From the NCBI GenBank assembly GCA_000973525.1, contig CP004391.1, positions 1,450,001 to 1,514,000 of the forward strand: 64,000 nt of DNA, given 5' to 3'. The translations under genes and the position numbers were made by a program. Below, piece by piece: positions 31,317 to 44,127 of this stretch; within the stretch, counting starts at the first letter, position 1; every line of letters begins with the position of its first letter. The stretch is from Pasteurella multocida subsp. multocida OH4807 (GTDB lineage: Bacteria; Pseudomonadota; Gammaproteobacteria; Enterobacterales; Pasteurellaceae). The notes beneath the pieces were generated by a model. That model had not been told where the DNA came from. It worked only from the letters and a program-made list of their open reading frames with translations, and did no database searches.

Positions 31317-31338
31317 TTGCACTATTAAAATAGTGCAA
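31317..31338 (+). promoter_or_regulatory. palindromic operator upstream of mtr (candidate TrpR site)
   Basis: A 22-bp sequence with 10-bp perfect inverted arms, TTGCACTATT and AATAGTGCAA, around AA. It covers the expected -35 position of a TATAAT at 31351-31356, 41 bases before the mtr ATG. The half-site GCACTA is like the GTACTA of E. coli TrpR operators, and mtr is a TrpR target there. The regulator is inferred. Confidence 0.55.
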
Positions 31339-31378
31339 GGTTTTCTAAATTATAATAACAACTTAAGTGGTACTTTAT

Positions 31379-32638
31379 ATGACAACAATAAAAAAACAGC
31401 CTTCTTTAGTGGGCGGCGCAATGATTATTGCAGGCACAGCGATTGGTGCTGGTATGTTAGCAAACCCAACAGCGACTGCTGGGGTTTGGTTTATCGGTTC
31501 GATTCTTCTTTTAGCTTACACTTGGTTTTGTATGACTACTTCGGGCTTAATGATCCTCGAAGCCAACTTACATTACCCAACAGGTGCGAGCTTTGACACC
31601 ATTGTGAAAGACTTATTAGGCAACGGTTGGAATGTGATCAACGGGCTTTCTGTCGCCTTTGTACTTTATATCTTAACCTATGCTTACATCACCTCAGGCG
31701 GGGGGATTACACAAAACTTACTCAATCAGGTCTTCAGTTCACCAGAAAGTGCGGTCGATATTGGGCGTAGTTCTGGCTCGCTAATTTTCTGTATTGTACT
31801 CGCTTCTTTTGTATGGTTATCCACGAAAGCAGTCGATCGTTTTACCACTGTGCTGATTGCAGGTATGGTTGTGGCATTCTTTCTTTCCACCAGCGATTTA
31901 ATTAGCTCAGTCAGAACAGACGTGTTATTCAATCAAATCGCACAAAGTGAACAACACTATTTACCTTATATTTTGACCGCACTTCCTGTCTGCTTAGTAT
32001 CGTTTGGTTTCCACGGTAACGTGCCAAGTTTAGTGAAATATTACGATCGCGATGGCAAACGTGTGATGAAAGCGATCTTCTTAGGTACAGGCATTGCATT
32101 AGTGATTTACATCTTATGGCAGCTAGCGGTGCAAGGAAACTTGCCACGCGCTGAATTTGCACCAGTTATTGAAAAAGGGGGCGACATCGCAGCACTGCTT
32201 GGCGCACTGTCACAATATATCCAAACCGATTACATTGGCGTGGTACTGAATTTCTTTGCTTATATGGCGATTGCGAGCTCATTCTTAGGGGTAAGTTTAG
32301 GTTTATTTGACTATATTTCTGACCTATTCAAATTAGATGACAGCTTATCAGGCAGAACCAAAGCAACTTTAATCACATTTTTACCGCCACTATTACTAAG
32401 CTTACAATTCCCTTATGGCTTTGTGATCGCTATTGGCTATGCAGGTTTGGCGGCAACGATTTGGGCAGCAATTGTGCCAGCGTTATTGGCAAAAGCCACT
32501 CGTCAACGTTTTAAAGACAGTACATATCGTGTTTACGGCGGTAACTTTATGATTTACTTTGTGATTTTTTTTGGTGTCCTCAATATTGTGGCACAAGTGG
32601 CTGCACAATTTGGCATCTTACCGACATTTTTAGGTTAA
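31379..32638 (+). CDS. mtr: tryptophan-specific permease Mtr
   Basis: Aromatic amino acid permease of the HAAAP family with 11 or so membrane helices, 419 residues from the ATG at 31379. It tracks E. coli Mtr closely: GGAMIIAGTAIGAGMLANP, SGLMILEANLHYPTGASFDT, GWNVINGLSVAFVLYILTYA, FHGNVPSLVKYY, SSFLGVSLGLFDYISDLF and GYAGLAATIWAAIVPALLA. TnaB and TyrP are close relatives, but the match is better with Mtr. Two uptake signal sequences lie inside. The frame extends four codons upstream. Confidence 0.9.
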   Translation: MTTIKKQPSLVGGAMIIAGTAIGAGMLANPTATAGVWFIGSILLLAYTWFCMTTSGLMILEANLHYPTGASFDTIVKDLLGNGWNVINGLSVAFVLYILTYAYITSGGGITQNLLNQVFSSPESAVDIGRSSGSLIFCIVLASFVWLSTKAVDRFTTVLIAGMVVAFFLSTSDLISSVRTDVLFNQIAQSEQHYLPYILTALPVCLVSFGFHGNVPSLVKYYDRDGKRVMKAIFLGTGIALVIYILWQLAVQGNLPRAEFAPVIEKGGDIAALLGALSQYIQTDYIGVVLNFFAYMAIASSFLGVSLGLFDYISDLFKLDDSLSGRTKATLITFLPPLLLSLQFPYGFVIAIGYAGLAATIWAAIVPALLAKATRQRFKDSTYRVYGGNFMIYFVIFFGVLNIVAQVAAQFGILPTFLG

Positions 32639-32724
32639 ACATCACAAATTTCATGGAAAAAGCTTGGCTTGATACAAAATTTTGAGTATATAGTTAGCGG
32701 ATTTTCAATCTCAAGAGGTTTACA

Positions 32725-34374
32725 ATGAAAAAATTAATTAAATTTAGCGCAGTCGCATTGTCATTAGGGTTAATCAGCCAAGCACATGCTTACACACAAG
32801 ACAAAACCTATAACATCACCGTATTACACGTGAACGATACGCACGGTCACTTCTGGAAAAACAGCAAGGGTGAATATGGTTTTGCCGCACACAAAACGTT
32901 AATCGACAGTATTCGTAAAGAAGTAGAAGGCAAAGGTGGATCTGTTGTCTTGCTTCACGCGGGTGACTTCAACACCGGTGTGCCAGAGTCTGATATGCAA
33001 AACGCAAAACCTGATATCGAAGGGATGAATATGATTGGTTACGACGTGGCAGTACTAGGTAACCACGAATTTGACTTCCCAATCCAACTTCTTGAAATGC
33101 AAGAAAAATGGGCTAAATTCCCACTCATTTCAGCTAACGTGATCAACAAAAAAACCAACAAATCATTGGTACAACCTTATGTGATGTTGAAAAAAGAAGA
33201 TTTAAACATTGCAGTGGTGGGTTTAACTACTGAAGATACCGCGAAATTAGGTAACCCAGATGTGGTTGATCACGTTATCTTCAAAAATCCAATTGAAACA
33301 GCAAAAACCACATTAGCTGAAATCAATAAAACCGAAAAACCCGATATGCGCATTGCATTAACGCATATGGGCTACTATTTTGACGGTAAACACGGTCAAA
33401 ATGCACCGGGCGATGTTACGATGGCTCGCACACTTGATAAAGGCGCATTTGATTTAATCATTGGCGGACACACACACGACACCGTTTGTATTGATGAACA
33501 AGGTCAATTCAAAGCGAAATACACCCCAGGTGAAGCATGTAAACCAGACTTCCAAAACGGCACTTGGATTGTTCAAGCAGGCGAATGGGGTAAATTCATT
33601 GGTCGTGCGGATTTTGAATTTAAAAATGGCGAAACGAAATTGGTGAAATATGAGTTAATCCCAGTTAACTTAAAACAAAAAATCAAATTAGAAGACGGCA
33701 AATCTGAATACAAACTCTATCAACCTGAAATCGCTGAAGATCCAGCGGTATTTGCACACCTAAAAACTTACCAAGACGAAGGTGACCGTTTATTAGGCGT
33801 AACAGTGGGTGAAGTGAAAGGTAAATTTGTGGGCGATCGTAAAATTATTCGTTTCCACCAAACTAACCTTGGTCGCTTAATCGCACAATCTCAAATGGAA
33901 CGTGTGAAAGCTGATGTTGGTATTATGAACTCAGGTGGTATCCGCGCTGATATCAACGAAGGCGAAACCACTTATAAAGATCTTCTTACTGTTCAACCGT
34001 TCGGTAATATGATCGCAACAGTGGATTTCACTGGACAAGAGCTTTTAGACTACCTCAACATTGTTGCAATGAAACAAGTTGATAGTGGTGCATACCCACA
34101 ATTTGCAGGTATTTCAATGGTCGTTGACCGTACTGCACAAAAAGTGTCTGATGTAAAAGTGGGCGGTAAAGCACTTGATTTAAACAAAAAATATAAAGTG
34201 TCTGTACCAGATTACTGTGCAGGCGGTGGTGATGGCTACCCAGTATTGAAAAAACACCCAAGCTATGTAAATACTGGTTTTATCGATGCTGAAATGTTGA
34301 AAAAATACTTTGAAGAAAACAAAGTATTAGACGCATCGAAATACGATCCAAAAGACGACATCATCTTCAAATAA
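32725..34374 (+). CDS. ushA: periplasmic 5'-nucleotidase/UDP-sugar hydrolase
   Basis: Periplasmic enzyme that dephosphorylates nucleotides and splits UDP-sugars for salvage. The 549-residue length equals E. coli UshA (550). Signal peptide MKKLIKFSAVALSLGLISQA with cleavage near AHA; metallophosphoesterase domain with LHVNDTHGHFW, GNHEFDFP and GGHTHD; C-terminal nucleotide-binding domain with LTVQPFGN and the GGGDGYP loop. In Pasteurellaceae related enzymes can contribute to NAD scavenging, though NadN is the usual one. A methyltransferase gene begins 1 base after the stop. Confidence 0.94.
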   Translation: MKKLIKFSAVALSLGLISQAHAYTQDKTYNITVLHVNDTHGHFWKNSKGEYGFAAHKTLIDSIRKEVEGKGGSVVLLHAGDFNTGVPESDMQNAKPDIEGMNMIGYDVAVLGNHEFDFPIQLLEMQEKWAKFPLISANVINKKTNKSLVQPYVMLKKEDLNIAVVGLTTEDTAKLGNPDVVDHVIFKNPIETAKTTLAEINKTEKPDMRIALTHMGYYFDGKHGQNAPGDVTMARTLDKGAFDLIIGGHTHDTVCIDEQGQFKAKYTPGEACKPDFQNGTWIVQAGEWGKFIGRADFEFKNGETKLVKYELIPVNLKQKIKLEDGKSEYKLYQPEIAEDPAVFAHLKTYQDEGDRLLGVTVGEVKGKFVGDRKIIRFHQTNLGRLIAQSQMERVKADVGIMNSGGIRADINEGETTYKDLLTVQPFGNMIATVDFTGQELLDYLNIVAMKQVDSGAYPQFAGISMVVDRTAQKVSDVKVGGKALDLNKKYKVSVPDYCAGGGDGYPVLKKHPSYVNTGFIDAEMLKKYFEENKVLDASKYDPKDDIIFK

Positions 34375-34375
34375 G

Positions 34376-35131
34376 ATGACCAAGAAAAGCGTCTATGATG
34401 CCCCACAATTTTTTGAGCTTTATTTAAAATTGCGGGAAAATCCGATCAGCTTAAATGAAGTTGTAGAAAAACCGACAATGTTGTCCTTACTACCCGATTT
34501 AACAGGCAAAAAACTGTTAGATTTGGGTTGTGGTTGTGGCGGTCACCTACAACTTTATTTACAACGCAATGCCCGCTTTGTTGTGGGCATTGATCTGTCT
34601 GAAAATATGCTCAAACAGGCAGAAACAGACTTAGCAAAATTTTCCCAAAATGCACCGTACTTTGCTTTACATCAGCTTTCAATGGAACAACTCAGTGAGT
34701 TACCTGAAAGCCAGTTTGATGTCATCACAAGCTCATTTGCGTTTCATTATGTGCAAAATTTTCCTCAGTTGTTATCCGATATTCATCAAAAATTAAATCC
34801 AAATGGTTATTTGATTTTCTCACAAGAGCACCCGATTGTAACTTGTTACCAAGGCGGCGATCGCTGGGAAAAAAATGAAAACAAACAGCAAGTAGCATAC
34901 CGCTTAAATTATTATCGTGACGAAGGCGAACGTGATCGCAATTGGTTTAAACAACCGTTTAAAACCTATCACCGCACCACTGCCACCCTCATCAATAATT
35001 TAATTCAAGCCAGTTTCCAAATTGAACAAATGGCAGAACCGATGCTTGCCGATCAGCCTGAATGGCAAAACGAATTTAAAGATCTGCAACACCGTCCCGT
35101 ATTACTATTTATTAAAGCAAAAAAAATTTAA
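34376..35131 (+). CDS. class I SAM-dependent methyltransferase
   Basis: A 251-residue methyltransferase with an intact motif I, KLLDLGCGCGGHLQLYLQ (about 42-59), acidic loop VGIDLSENML, and motif at QFDVITSSFAFHYV. The C-terminal half is rich in aromatic and charged residues (YHRTTATLINNLIQ, then a closing VLLFIKAK), as in small-molecule methylases of the UbiE/BioC type. Substrate unknown. The ATG lies 1 base after the ushA stop, so translation is probably coupled with ushA. Confidence 0.82.
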   Translation: MTKKSVYDAPQFFELYLKLRENPISLNEVVEKPTMLSLLPDLTGKKLLDLGCGCGGHLQLYLQRNARFVVGIDLSENMLKQAETDLAKFSQNAPYFALHQLSMEQLSELPESQFDVITSSFAFHYVQNFPQLLSDIHQKLNPNGYLIFSQEHPIVTCYQGGDRWEKNENKQQVAYRLNYYRDEGERDRNWFKQPFKTYHRTTATLINNLIQASFQIEQMAEPMLADQPEWQNEFKDLQHRPVLLFIKAKKI

Positions 35132-35149
35132 CTTTTTTGTAAAAAACAC

Positions 35150-35178
35150 TTGCCAGTTCATTTTTTTTACAGTAATTT
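35150..35178 (+). promoter_or_regulatory. his operon promoter
   Basis: TTGCCA (35150-35155), a 17-base spacer and TAATTT (35173-35178), 30 bases before the hisL leader peptide. The -10 is a moderate match only. Confidence 0.5.
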
Positions 35179-35208
35179 GGATGGCAATTAACCAATAAGG
35201 AAGACAAA

Positions 35209-35253
35209 ATGAATTTTAACCGCATTGCTCATCATCACCACAATCACTCCTGA
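35209..35253 (+). CDS. hisL: his operon leader peptide
   Basis: A 14-residue leader, MNFNRIAHHHHNHS, preceded by AAGGAAG. Five of the last seven residues are histidine (CAT CAT CAC CAC, AAT, CAC). As in enterobacteria, ribosome stalling at the His codons when charged tRNA-His is scarce should prevent formation of the downstream terminator. Too short for ordinary gene finders. Confidence 0.92.
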   Translation: MNFNRIAHHHHNHS

Positions 35254-35280
35254 TTATCTTTCGGGCGTTTAGTGGTGCTT

Positions 35281-35357
35281 GGAAGATAGAAAATCTTCCG
35301 AGCAGTGCGATAGAACCAACAATACAGCCTCTCGGAACCACTCGAGAGGCTTTTTTT
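35281..35357 (+). terminator. his operon attenuator
   Basis: Between hisL and hisG: an early hairpin GGAAGAT/ATCTTCC (35281-35287 with 35293-35299), then the terminator stem GCCTCTCG (35327-35334) and CGAGAGGC (35343-35350) followed directly by seven T. With the His-rich leader this is a classical transcription attenuator. Alternative antiterminator pairing was not worked out in full. Confidence 0.88.
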
Positions 35358-35395
35358 ATAACTAAAATTCACAACATCAAACACAGGATAACATT

Positions 35396-36295
35396 ATGAT
35401 CGAAAGTAAAAGACTACGTATTGCGATGCAAAAATCAGGGCGTTTAAGCCAAGAATCTCAAGCGCTACTAAAACAATGTGGTGTAAAAATAAATTTACAA
35501 GAACAGCGCTTAATTGCTTACGCTGAAAATATGCCTATTGATATTTTACGTGTCCGTGATGATGATATCCCCGGTTTAGTCTTTGATGGCGTCGTGGATC
35601 TTGGCATTATCGGTGAGAATGTTTTAGAAGAAGAGGAATTGGCTCGTCAAGCCGCTGGCGAAAGCGTCAATTATAAGAAATTACGTCGTTTAGATTTTGG
35701 TGGCTGCCGTTTATCCATCGCCATTCCACAAGATGAAAACTACAACGGTGTAAACGATCTCAAAGATGCTCGCATTGCGACCTCTTATCCAAACTTACTC
35801 AAACGCTATATGCAACAACAAGGCGTAGATTTCAAAACCTGTTCACTCACTGGTTCAGTGGAAGTTGCCCCTCGAGCAGGGCTTGCCGATGCCATTTGTG
35901 ATTTAGTGTCTTCAGGCGCTACGCTTGAAGCTAATGGCTTAAAAGAAGTGGAAGTCATTTACCGTTCAAAATCCTGCTTAATTCAACGTGCAGCAGAACT
36001 GAGCCCAGAAAAACAAGCATTAGTGAATAAGCTACTTACCCGTATCCAAGGCGTACAGCAAGCCGCAGAATCCAAATACATTATGCTCCACGCACCAAAA
36101 GAAAAATTGGAAGAAATTACCGCACTTTTACCGGGCGTAGAAAACCCAACCATCTTGCCATTGGCACACGATGACTCAAAAGTCGCCATGCACGTTGTTA
36201 GCCAAGAAGCACTATTCTGGGAAACGATGGAGCAACTGAAAGAGATTGGAGCAAGCTCAATTTTAGTTTTACCAATTGAGAAAATGATGGAGTAA
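35396..36295 (+). CDS. hisG: ATP phosphoribosyltransferase
   Basis: First and feedback-regulated step of histidine synthesis: ATP plus PRPP to phosphoribosyl-ATP. Long-form HisG of 299 residues with the C-terminal regulatory domain, so no HisZ is needed. Motifs: [16 protein letters not shown] at the start, the PRPP-binding segment [18 protein letters not shown] (about 178-195), and the closing [14 protein letters not shown]. Directly downstream of the attenuator. A USS lies at 36119-36127. Confidence 0.97.
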   Translation: MIESKRLRIAMQKSGRLSQESQALLKQCGVKINLQEQRLIAYAENMPIDILRVRDDDIPGLVFDGVVDLGIIGENVLEEEELARQAAGESVNYKKLRRLDFGGCRLSIAIPQDENYNGVNDLKDARIATSYPNLLKRYMQQQGVDFKTCSLTGSVEVAPRAGLADAICDLVSSGATLEANGLKEVEVIYRSKSCLIQRAAELSPEKQALVNKLLTRIQGVQQAAESKYIMLHAPKEKLEEITALLPGVENPTILPLAHDDSKVAMHVVSQEALFWETMEQLKEIGASSILVLPIEKMME

Positions 36296-36298
36296 AAG

Positions 36299-36547
36299 AT
36301 GGCATTCACTCCCTTACAAGAACAATCACTATTAGCACAAAAAGGTATTGGTAATACAATTCTTAAGCGCTTGCAGGAAATGGGCTTAGATGATGTCGAA
36401 CTACTCGCAAAAACTAATGCCAATTTTATTTTAGCTCGCGGATCAGAGATCACTGGCTCAAGCTGTTGGCGTAACAGCCCTCAAGCACGCAAAGCAATTG
36501 AAACCGCAATAAATTGGGCCCAAGCACAATTAACCAATAAACAATAA
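36299..36547 (+). CDS. small helix-hairpin-helix protein within the his operon
   Basis: An 82-residue protein starting 3 bases after hisG and 33 bases before hisD. It has an HhH-like stretch, LLAQKGIGNTILKRLQEMGL (about 11-30), followed by LDDVELLAKTNANFILARGS and a basic region. This recalls non-specific DNA-binding HhH domains of RadC or RuvA type. No histidine biosynthesis enzyme is like this. I recall similar small genes beside his genes in related bacteria but not a function. Tight spacing suggests it is co-transcribed with the operon. Confidence 0.72.
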   Translation: MAFTPLQEQSLLAQKGIGNTILKRLQEMGLDDVELLAKTNANFILARGSEITGSSCWRNSPQARKAIETAINWAQAQLTNKQ

Positions 36548-36580
36548 TTCCATAAATAGAGCAATTAGAAGAGAGAAAAC

Positions 36581-38925
<2,345 letters not shown>

Positions 38926-38961
38926 GATACAAACAGAACAAAAGACAAACAGGATCACAAT

Positions 38962-40053
38962 ATGACACAACAATCTATTCTTTTTATCGACCGCGACGGC
39001 ACCTTAATTGATGAGCCGAAAACCGATTTTCAAATCGACAGTTTAGAAAAATTACAATTTGAGCCGAACGTCATTCCAGCACTGTTGAAGCTCAAACCTT
39101 TTTACCGTTTTGTGATGGTCAGCAACCAAGACGGCTTAGGCACGCCATCTTTCCCACAAGAGAATTTTGACAAACCGCACAATGCAATGATGGCATTATT
39201 TAAGTCACAAGGTATTGAATTTGATGAAGTGTTAATTTGTCCACACAAACCAGAAGATAACTGCGATTGCCGTAAGCCAAAAGTCAAATTATTGAAAAAA
39301 TATATTGAGAAAAAACTGTTCAACCCAGCCACTAGCTTTGTGATTGGCGACCGATACACCGATGTGCAACTGGCGGAAAATCTTGGTATCCGTGCGTTGC
39401 AATATGATCGCGAAAAACTCAATTGGGATCTGATTGTTGAAAAACTTTTGCCAAAACAAACCGCACTTGTAGACCGCACACCACGCTATGCGGAAGTAGT
39501 TCGCACCACCAAAGAAACGGACATTAAAGTGCAAGTTTGGCTCGATGAAACTGGCGTAAATAAGATCAAAACTGGCGTAGGTTTCTTTGATCATATGCTC
39601 GATCAAATCGCAACTCACGGTGGCTTTAGAATGAACGTGAGCTGCAAAGGTGACTTATGGATTGACGAACACCACACCGTTGAAGACACCGCGCTTGCGC
39701 TCGGCACGGCATTAAAACAAGCCCTTGGCGACAAACGAGGAATCCAACGCTTCGGCTTTGTGTTGCCAATGGACGAATGCAAAGCAGAATGTACGATGGA
39801 CTTATCAGGCCGCCCTTATTTCAAATTCAAAGCCAAATTTAAACGCGACAAAGTGGGCGATTTCAGCACCGAAATGACGGAGCATTTTTTCCAATCTATC
39901 GCTTATACTTTAATGGCAACCTTGCACTTAAAAACCAAAGGCGACAACGACCACCACAAAATCGAAAGCCTGTTTAAAGTATTTGGACGCACGTTAAGAC
40001 AGTGTATAAAAGTGGAAGGGAATGAATTGCCGAGTTCGAAAGGGGTTTTGTAA
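38962..40053 (+). CDS. hisB: bifunctional histidinol-phosphatase/imidazoleglycerol-phosphate dehydratase
   Basis: Two-domain enzyme of 363 residues catalysing two steps of the pathway. N-terminal HAD phosphatase: [12 protein letters not shown] (residues 7-18), the zinc-binding [15 protein letters not shown] and [15 protein letters not shown]-terminal dehydratase (from about 170): [35 protein letters not shown], and [16 protein letters not shown], with the manganese histidines. The fusion is that seen in E. coli. Confidence 0.97.
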   Translation: MTQQSILFIDRDGTLIDEPKTDFQIDSLEKLQFEPNVIPALLKLKPFYRFVMVSNQDGLGTPSFPQENFDKPHNAMMALFKSQGIEFDEVLICPHKPEDNCDCRKPKVKLLKKYIEKKLFNPATSFVIGDRYTDVQLAENLGIRALQYDREKLNWDLIVEKLLPKQTALVDRTPRYAEVVRTTKETDIKVQVWLDETGVNKIKTGVGFFDHMLDQIATHGGFRMNVSCKGDLWIDEHHTVEDTALALGTALKQALGDKRGIQRFGFVLPMDECKAECTMDLSGRPYFKFKAKFKRDKVGDFSTEMTEHFFQSIAYTLMATLHLKTKGDNDHHKIESLFKVFGRTLRQCIKVEGNELPSSKGVL

Positions 40054-40115
40054 GAATTGTTAGTGGTAGTTTGTGTATTTAGATTATAGATATAAATTCA
40101 AATAAGGAGATTAAT

Positions 40116-40583
40116 ATGAATCAAAAGCTAAAACCTACTTTTTGGAAACTATCTCAAGGTATTGCAAATGATACTAATTTTGCATTTGAAGATATGTTAT
40201 CAAGTATTGATGAAAAACTAGTATATGTACACCGTCAAACAGGATCTAAAGGGACATCCTTAACTTCTCAAGCCGAGGACTTTGTTAATGCACCTATCGG
40301 TGATTATTTCTACCTAACCCATGGTAATGAGGGAATCTATTTATTAGGGCAATTCATTGGTTCTGTCAATTATTTTACAAAATATGAAGATGAGGATTGG
40401 ATGGAGCGACCATTTAAGTTAATTAAAACTGCAACGATAATCAGATCATATGAAGATCAAAAAAAATGGTGGACACCAAATCATCCTTCAACTTTTGTGA
40501 GAATACCAGAATCTGAAGAAGAATTATTCGAGAAACTAATTTTAGAACCCTATTTTGGTTTATCTTTAGAACGTTTCAAATAA
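40116..40583 (+). CDS. uncharacterised 155-residue protein inserted between hisB and hisH
   Basis: I do not recognise this protein with certainty. It has no signal peptide or membrane helix and is rich in aromatic residues (KPTFWKLSQG, IGDYFYLTHGNEGIYLLGQF, EDQKKWWTPNHPSTFVRIPE). The segment order recalls PUA-like EVE/ASCH folds, where GDxxxL precedes a hydrophobic strand; this is only an impression. The gene is visibly more AT-rich than its his neighbours and lacks a USS. The gap to hisB is 62 bases, AT-rich, with AAGGAG before the ATG; hisH follows after 13. It looks like a later insertion into the operon. Confidence 0.72.
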   Translation: MNQKLKPTFWKLSQGIANDTNFAFEDMLSSIDEKLVYVHRQTGSKGTSLTSQAEDFVNAPIGDYFYLTHGNEGIYLLGQFIGSVNYFTKYEDEDWMERPFKLIKTATIIRSYEDQKKWWTPNHPSTFVRIPESEEELFEKLILEPYFGLSLERFK

Positions 40584-40596
40584 ATTGGAATAATAC

Positions 40597-41187
40597 ATGA
40601 TCACCATTATAAATACCCGTTGCGCTAACCTTTCTTCAGTCAAATTTGCCTTTGATCGTTTAGGTTATCACGCAGAAATTACCGATAATATTGAGCAAAT
40701 CCGCTCTGCTGATAAATTGATTCTACCTGGTGTGGGAACAGCCAAAGCAGCTATGCAAAATCTGACAGATTTAGGCTTGATCGAGGTTATTCAAAACTTA
40801 ACTCAGCCTGTTTTAGGGATCTGTTTGGGCATGCAATTAATGACTAAATATTCCGAAGAAGGCAATTTGGATTTATTAAAACTGATGTCAGGCAAAACCG
40901 AAAAATTGCCTGATTGTCAGTTGCCGTTGCCACATATGGGCTGGAATAAAGTGCATTATGTCGCTGATCACCCGTTATTTGCAGATATAGAACAAGATAG
41001 CTATTTTTATTTTGTACATAGCTATAGCGTATTGCCGAACTCGCATACCGTTGCCACTTGCGATTACGGCGTGCCATTTTCTGCAGTAATACAACATAAC
41101 AATTTTTACGGCGCACAATTCCACCCTGAGCGTTCAGGCAAGGCTGGCGCATTATTTTTGCGTAACTTTGTCGAAAATATTAAATAA
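40597..41187 (+). CDS. hisH: imidazole glycerol phosphate synthase, glutaminase subunit
   Basis: Class I glutamine amidotransferase that feeds ammonia to HisF. The 196 residues carry the nucleophile cysteine in PVLGICLGMQLMTKYSEEG (about residue 77), and the catalytic His-Glu in GAQFHPERSGKAGALF near the C-terminus. A USS follows the stop codon directly. The enzyme tunnel partner hisF lies two genes downstream. Confidence 0.96.
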   Translation: MITIINTRCANLSSVKFAFDRLGYHAEITDNIEQIRSADKLILPGVGTAKAAMQNLTDLGLIEVIQNLTQPVLGICLGMQLMTKYSEEGNLDLLKLMSGKTEKLPDCQLPLPHMGWNKVHYVADHPLFADIEQDSYFYFVHSYSVLPNSHTVATCDYGVPFSAVIQHNNFYGAQFHPERSGKAGALFLRNFVENIK

Positions 41188-41203
41188 GTGCGGTCAATTT
41201 TAA

Positions 41204-42734
<1,531 letters not shown>

Positions 42735-42741
<7 letters not shown>

Positions 42742-43352
42742 ATAGAGAACAAATCAACTGGCAAAAAGTCGATAACCTACTGCCTGTCATTATCCAAAAC
42801 GCAACCACTTGCGAAGTGTTAATGTTGGGCTATATGAACCAAGAGGCATTAGAAAAAACGCTCGCGGAAAAACGTGTGACTTTTTTTTCACGTACGAAAA
42901 ACCGTTTATGGACAAAAGGTGAAACCTCTGGGCATTTTTTAAATGTTGTGGATATGAGCCTAGATTGTGATAACGATACGTTGCTGATTTTGGTCAATCC
43001 AATTGGTGAAACTTGCCACACAGGTGCAGAAAGCTGTTTTTATCAGTTTGACAATGCAACCCAGCCAGATTGGATTTTCTTTAGTAAGTTAGAACGTTTG
43101 ATTGCGGAGCGTAAAGGTGCTGATCCTGCAAGCTCTTACACCGCTCAACTTTATGCCAAAGGCACAAAACGTATTGCGCAGAAAGTTGGGGAAGAAGGCG
43201 TGGAAACAGCGCTTGCGGCAACAGTTAAAGATCGTAATGAAACCATTTGTGAAGCGGCGGATTTGGCTTATCACTTGACTGTTTTATTACAAGATGCCGA
43301 TTTAAGTTGGGCAGACGTGATAGGCAAACTCAAAGAACGTCATTCAAAATAA
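42735..43352 (+). CDS. hisIE: bifunctional phosphoribosyl-AMP cyclohydrolase/phosphoribosyl-ATP pyrophosphatase
   Basis: Fusion enzyme of 205 residues for steps 2 and 3. N-terminal cyclohydrolase with [25 protein letters not shown] and the zinc site [19 protein letters not shown]-terminal pyrophosphatase (from about 115) with [20 protein letters not shown] and [13 protein letters not shown]. Last gene of the operon, closed by a hairpin terminator. Confidence 0.97.
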
Positions 43353-43361
43353 TCAGAAAAT

Positions 43362-43406
43362 TCACCGCACTTTATCGCAAATAAGCGAAAAATGCGGTGA
43401 TTTCTT
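43362..43406 (+). terminator. his operon terminator
   Basis: Outer arms TCACCGCA (43362-43369) and TGCGGTGA (43393-43400) with an inner TCGC/GCGA pair, followed by TTTCTTC. The left arm belongs to a USS (43364-43372). Confidence 0.65.
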
Positions 43407-43506
43407 CAAAAGTTTACGCCTTCCTCACTTTATTTCCCTATAGGATATTGACTTCTTTTATGCTATTTTAGAGCCCAAATTTTCTTATTTAATTAGGTCG
43501 ATTACT

Positions 43507-44052
43507 ATGGAAAAAATCATTATTGATGAAAACCAATTTCTCCGTACCATTTCCCGTATCTCACACGAAATCATTGAAAAACATCAAAACTTAGACAATG
43601 TCGTCATCGTCGGCATTAAACGACGCGGTGCTGAAATTGCGGAACTTATAAAGAAAAAAATCGGAGATTTAGCCAAAGTTGACTTACCCTCTATTGATTT
43701 GGATATTACCTTTTATCGTGATGATCTTGAATATGCCGAACCCGATTCCCAAACGCCAACCTACAGCGGCGCCTCAAATTTCATCAGTATTCAAAATAAA
43801 GAAGTCATTTTGGTTGATGATGTGCTCTACACAGGCAGAACTATCCGTGCCGCATTAGATGCCTTGGTTGATTTCGGCCGTGCCGCCAAAATTGAGTTAG
43901 TTATCTTTGTTGATCGTGGTCATCGTGAATTGCCTATCCGAGCCGATTATGTGGGTAAAAATGTTCCTACCAGCCGTAATGAAGCTGTACAAGTCCGTAC
44001 CATGAAATTTGATCATTGCTATGAAGTTGCATTGTTGTCACCGACTAAATAA
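43507..44052 (+). CDS. pyrR: PyrR-type RNA-binding regulator/uracil phosphoribosyltransferase
   Basis: The 181 residues belong to the PyrR family: type I phosphoribosyltransferase fold with RISHEIIEKHQNLDNVVIVG, IKRRGAEIAELI and the PRPP loop in EVILVDDVLYTGRTIRAAL (about 98-116). In many bacteria PyrR binds pyr leader RNAs; in Gram-negative lineages this role is less certain and UPRT activity may dominate. No pyr biosynthesis gene lies nearby. Confidence 0.9.
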   Translation: MEKIIIDENQFLRTISRISHEIIEKHQNLDNVVIVGIKRRGAEIAELIKKKIGDLAKVDLPSIDLDITFYRDDLEYAEPDSQTPTYSGASNFISIQNKEVILVDDVLYTGRTIRAALDALVDFGRAAKIELVIFVDRGHRELPIRADYVGKNVPTSRNEAVQVRTMKFDHCYEVALLSPTK

Positions 44053-44127
44053 AGTTTGTGAACCTTTTATAAAATTGATACTCTAATCACTGTCATCTTT
44101 AACTTATTTAAAATAATGGAATAACGC

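Noticed and set aside
35230..35250. CAT/CAC run that looks like a cloning His-tag
   Set aside because: It lies in a natural leader directly before an attenuator and hisG, so it is the his operon leader peptide.
40116..40583. Prophage or genomic island in the his operon
   Set aside because: Only one small gene is present, with no integrase, transposase, direct repeats or tRNA nearby.
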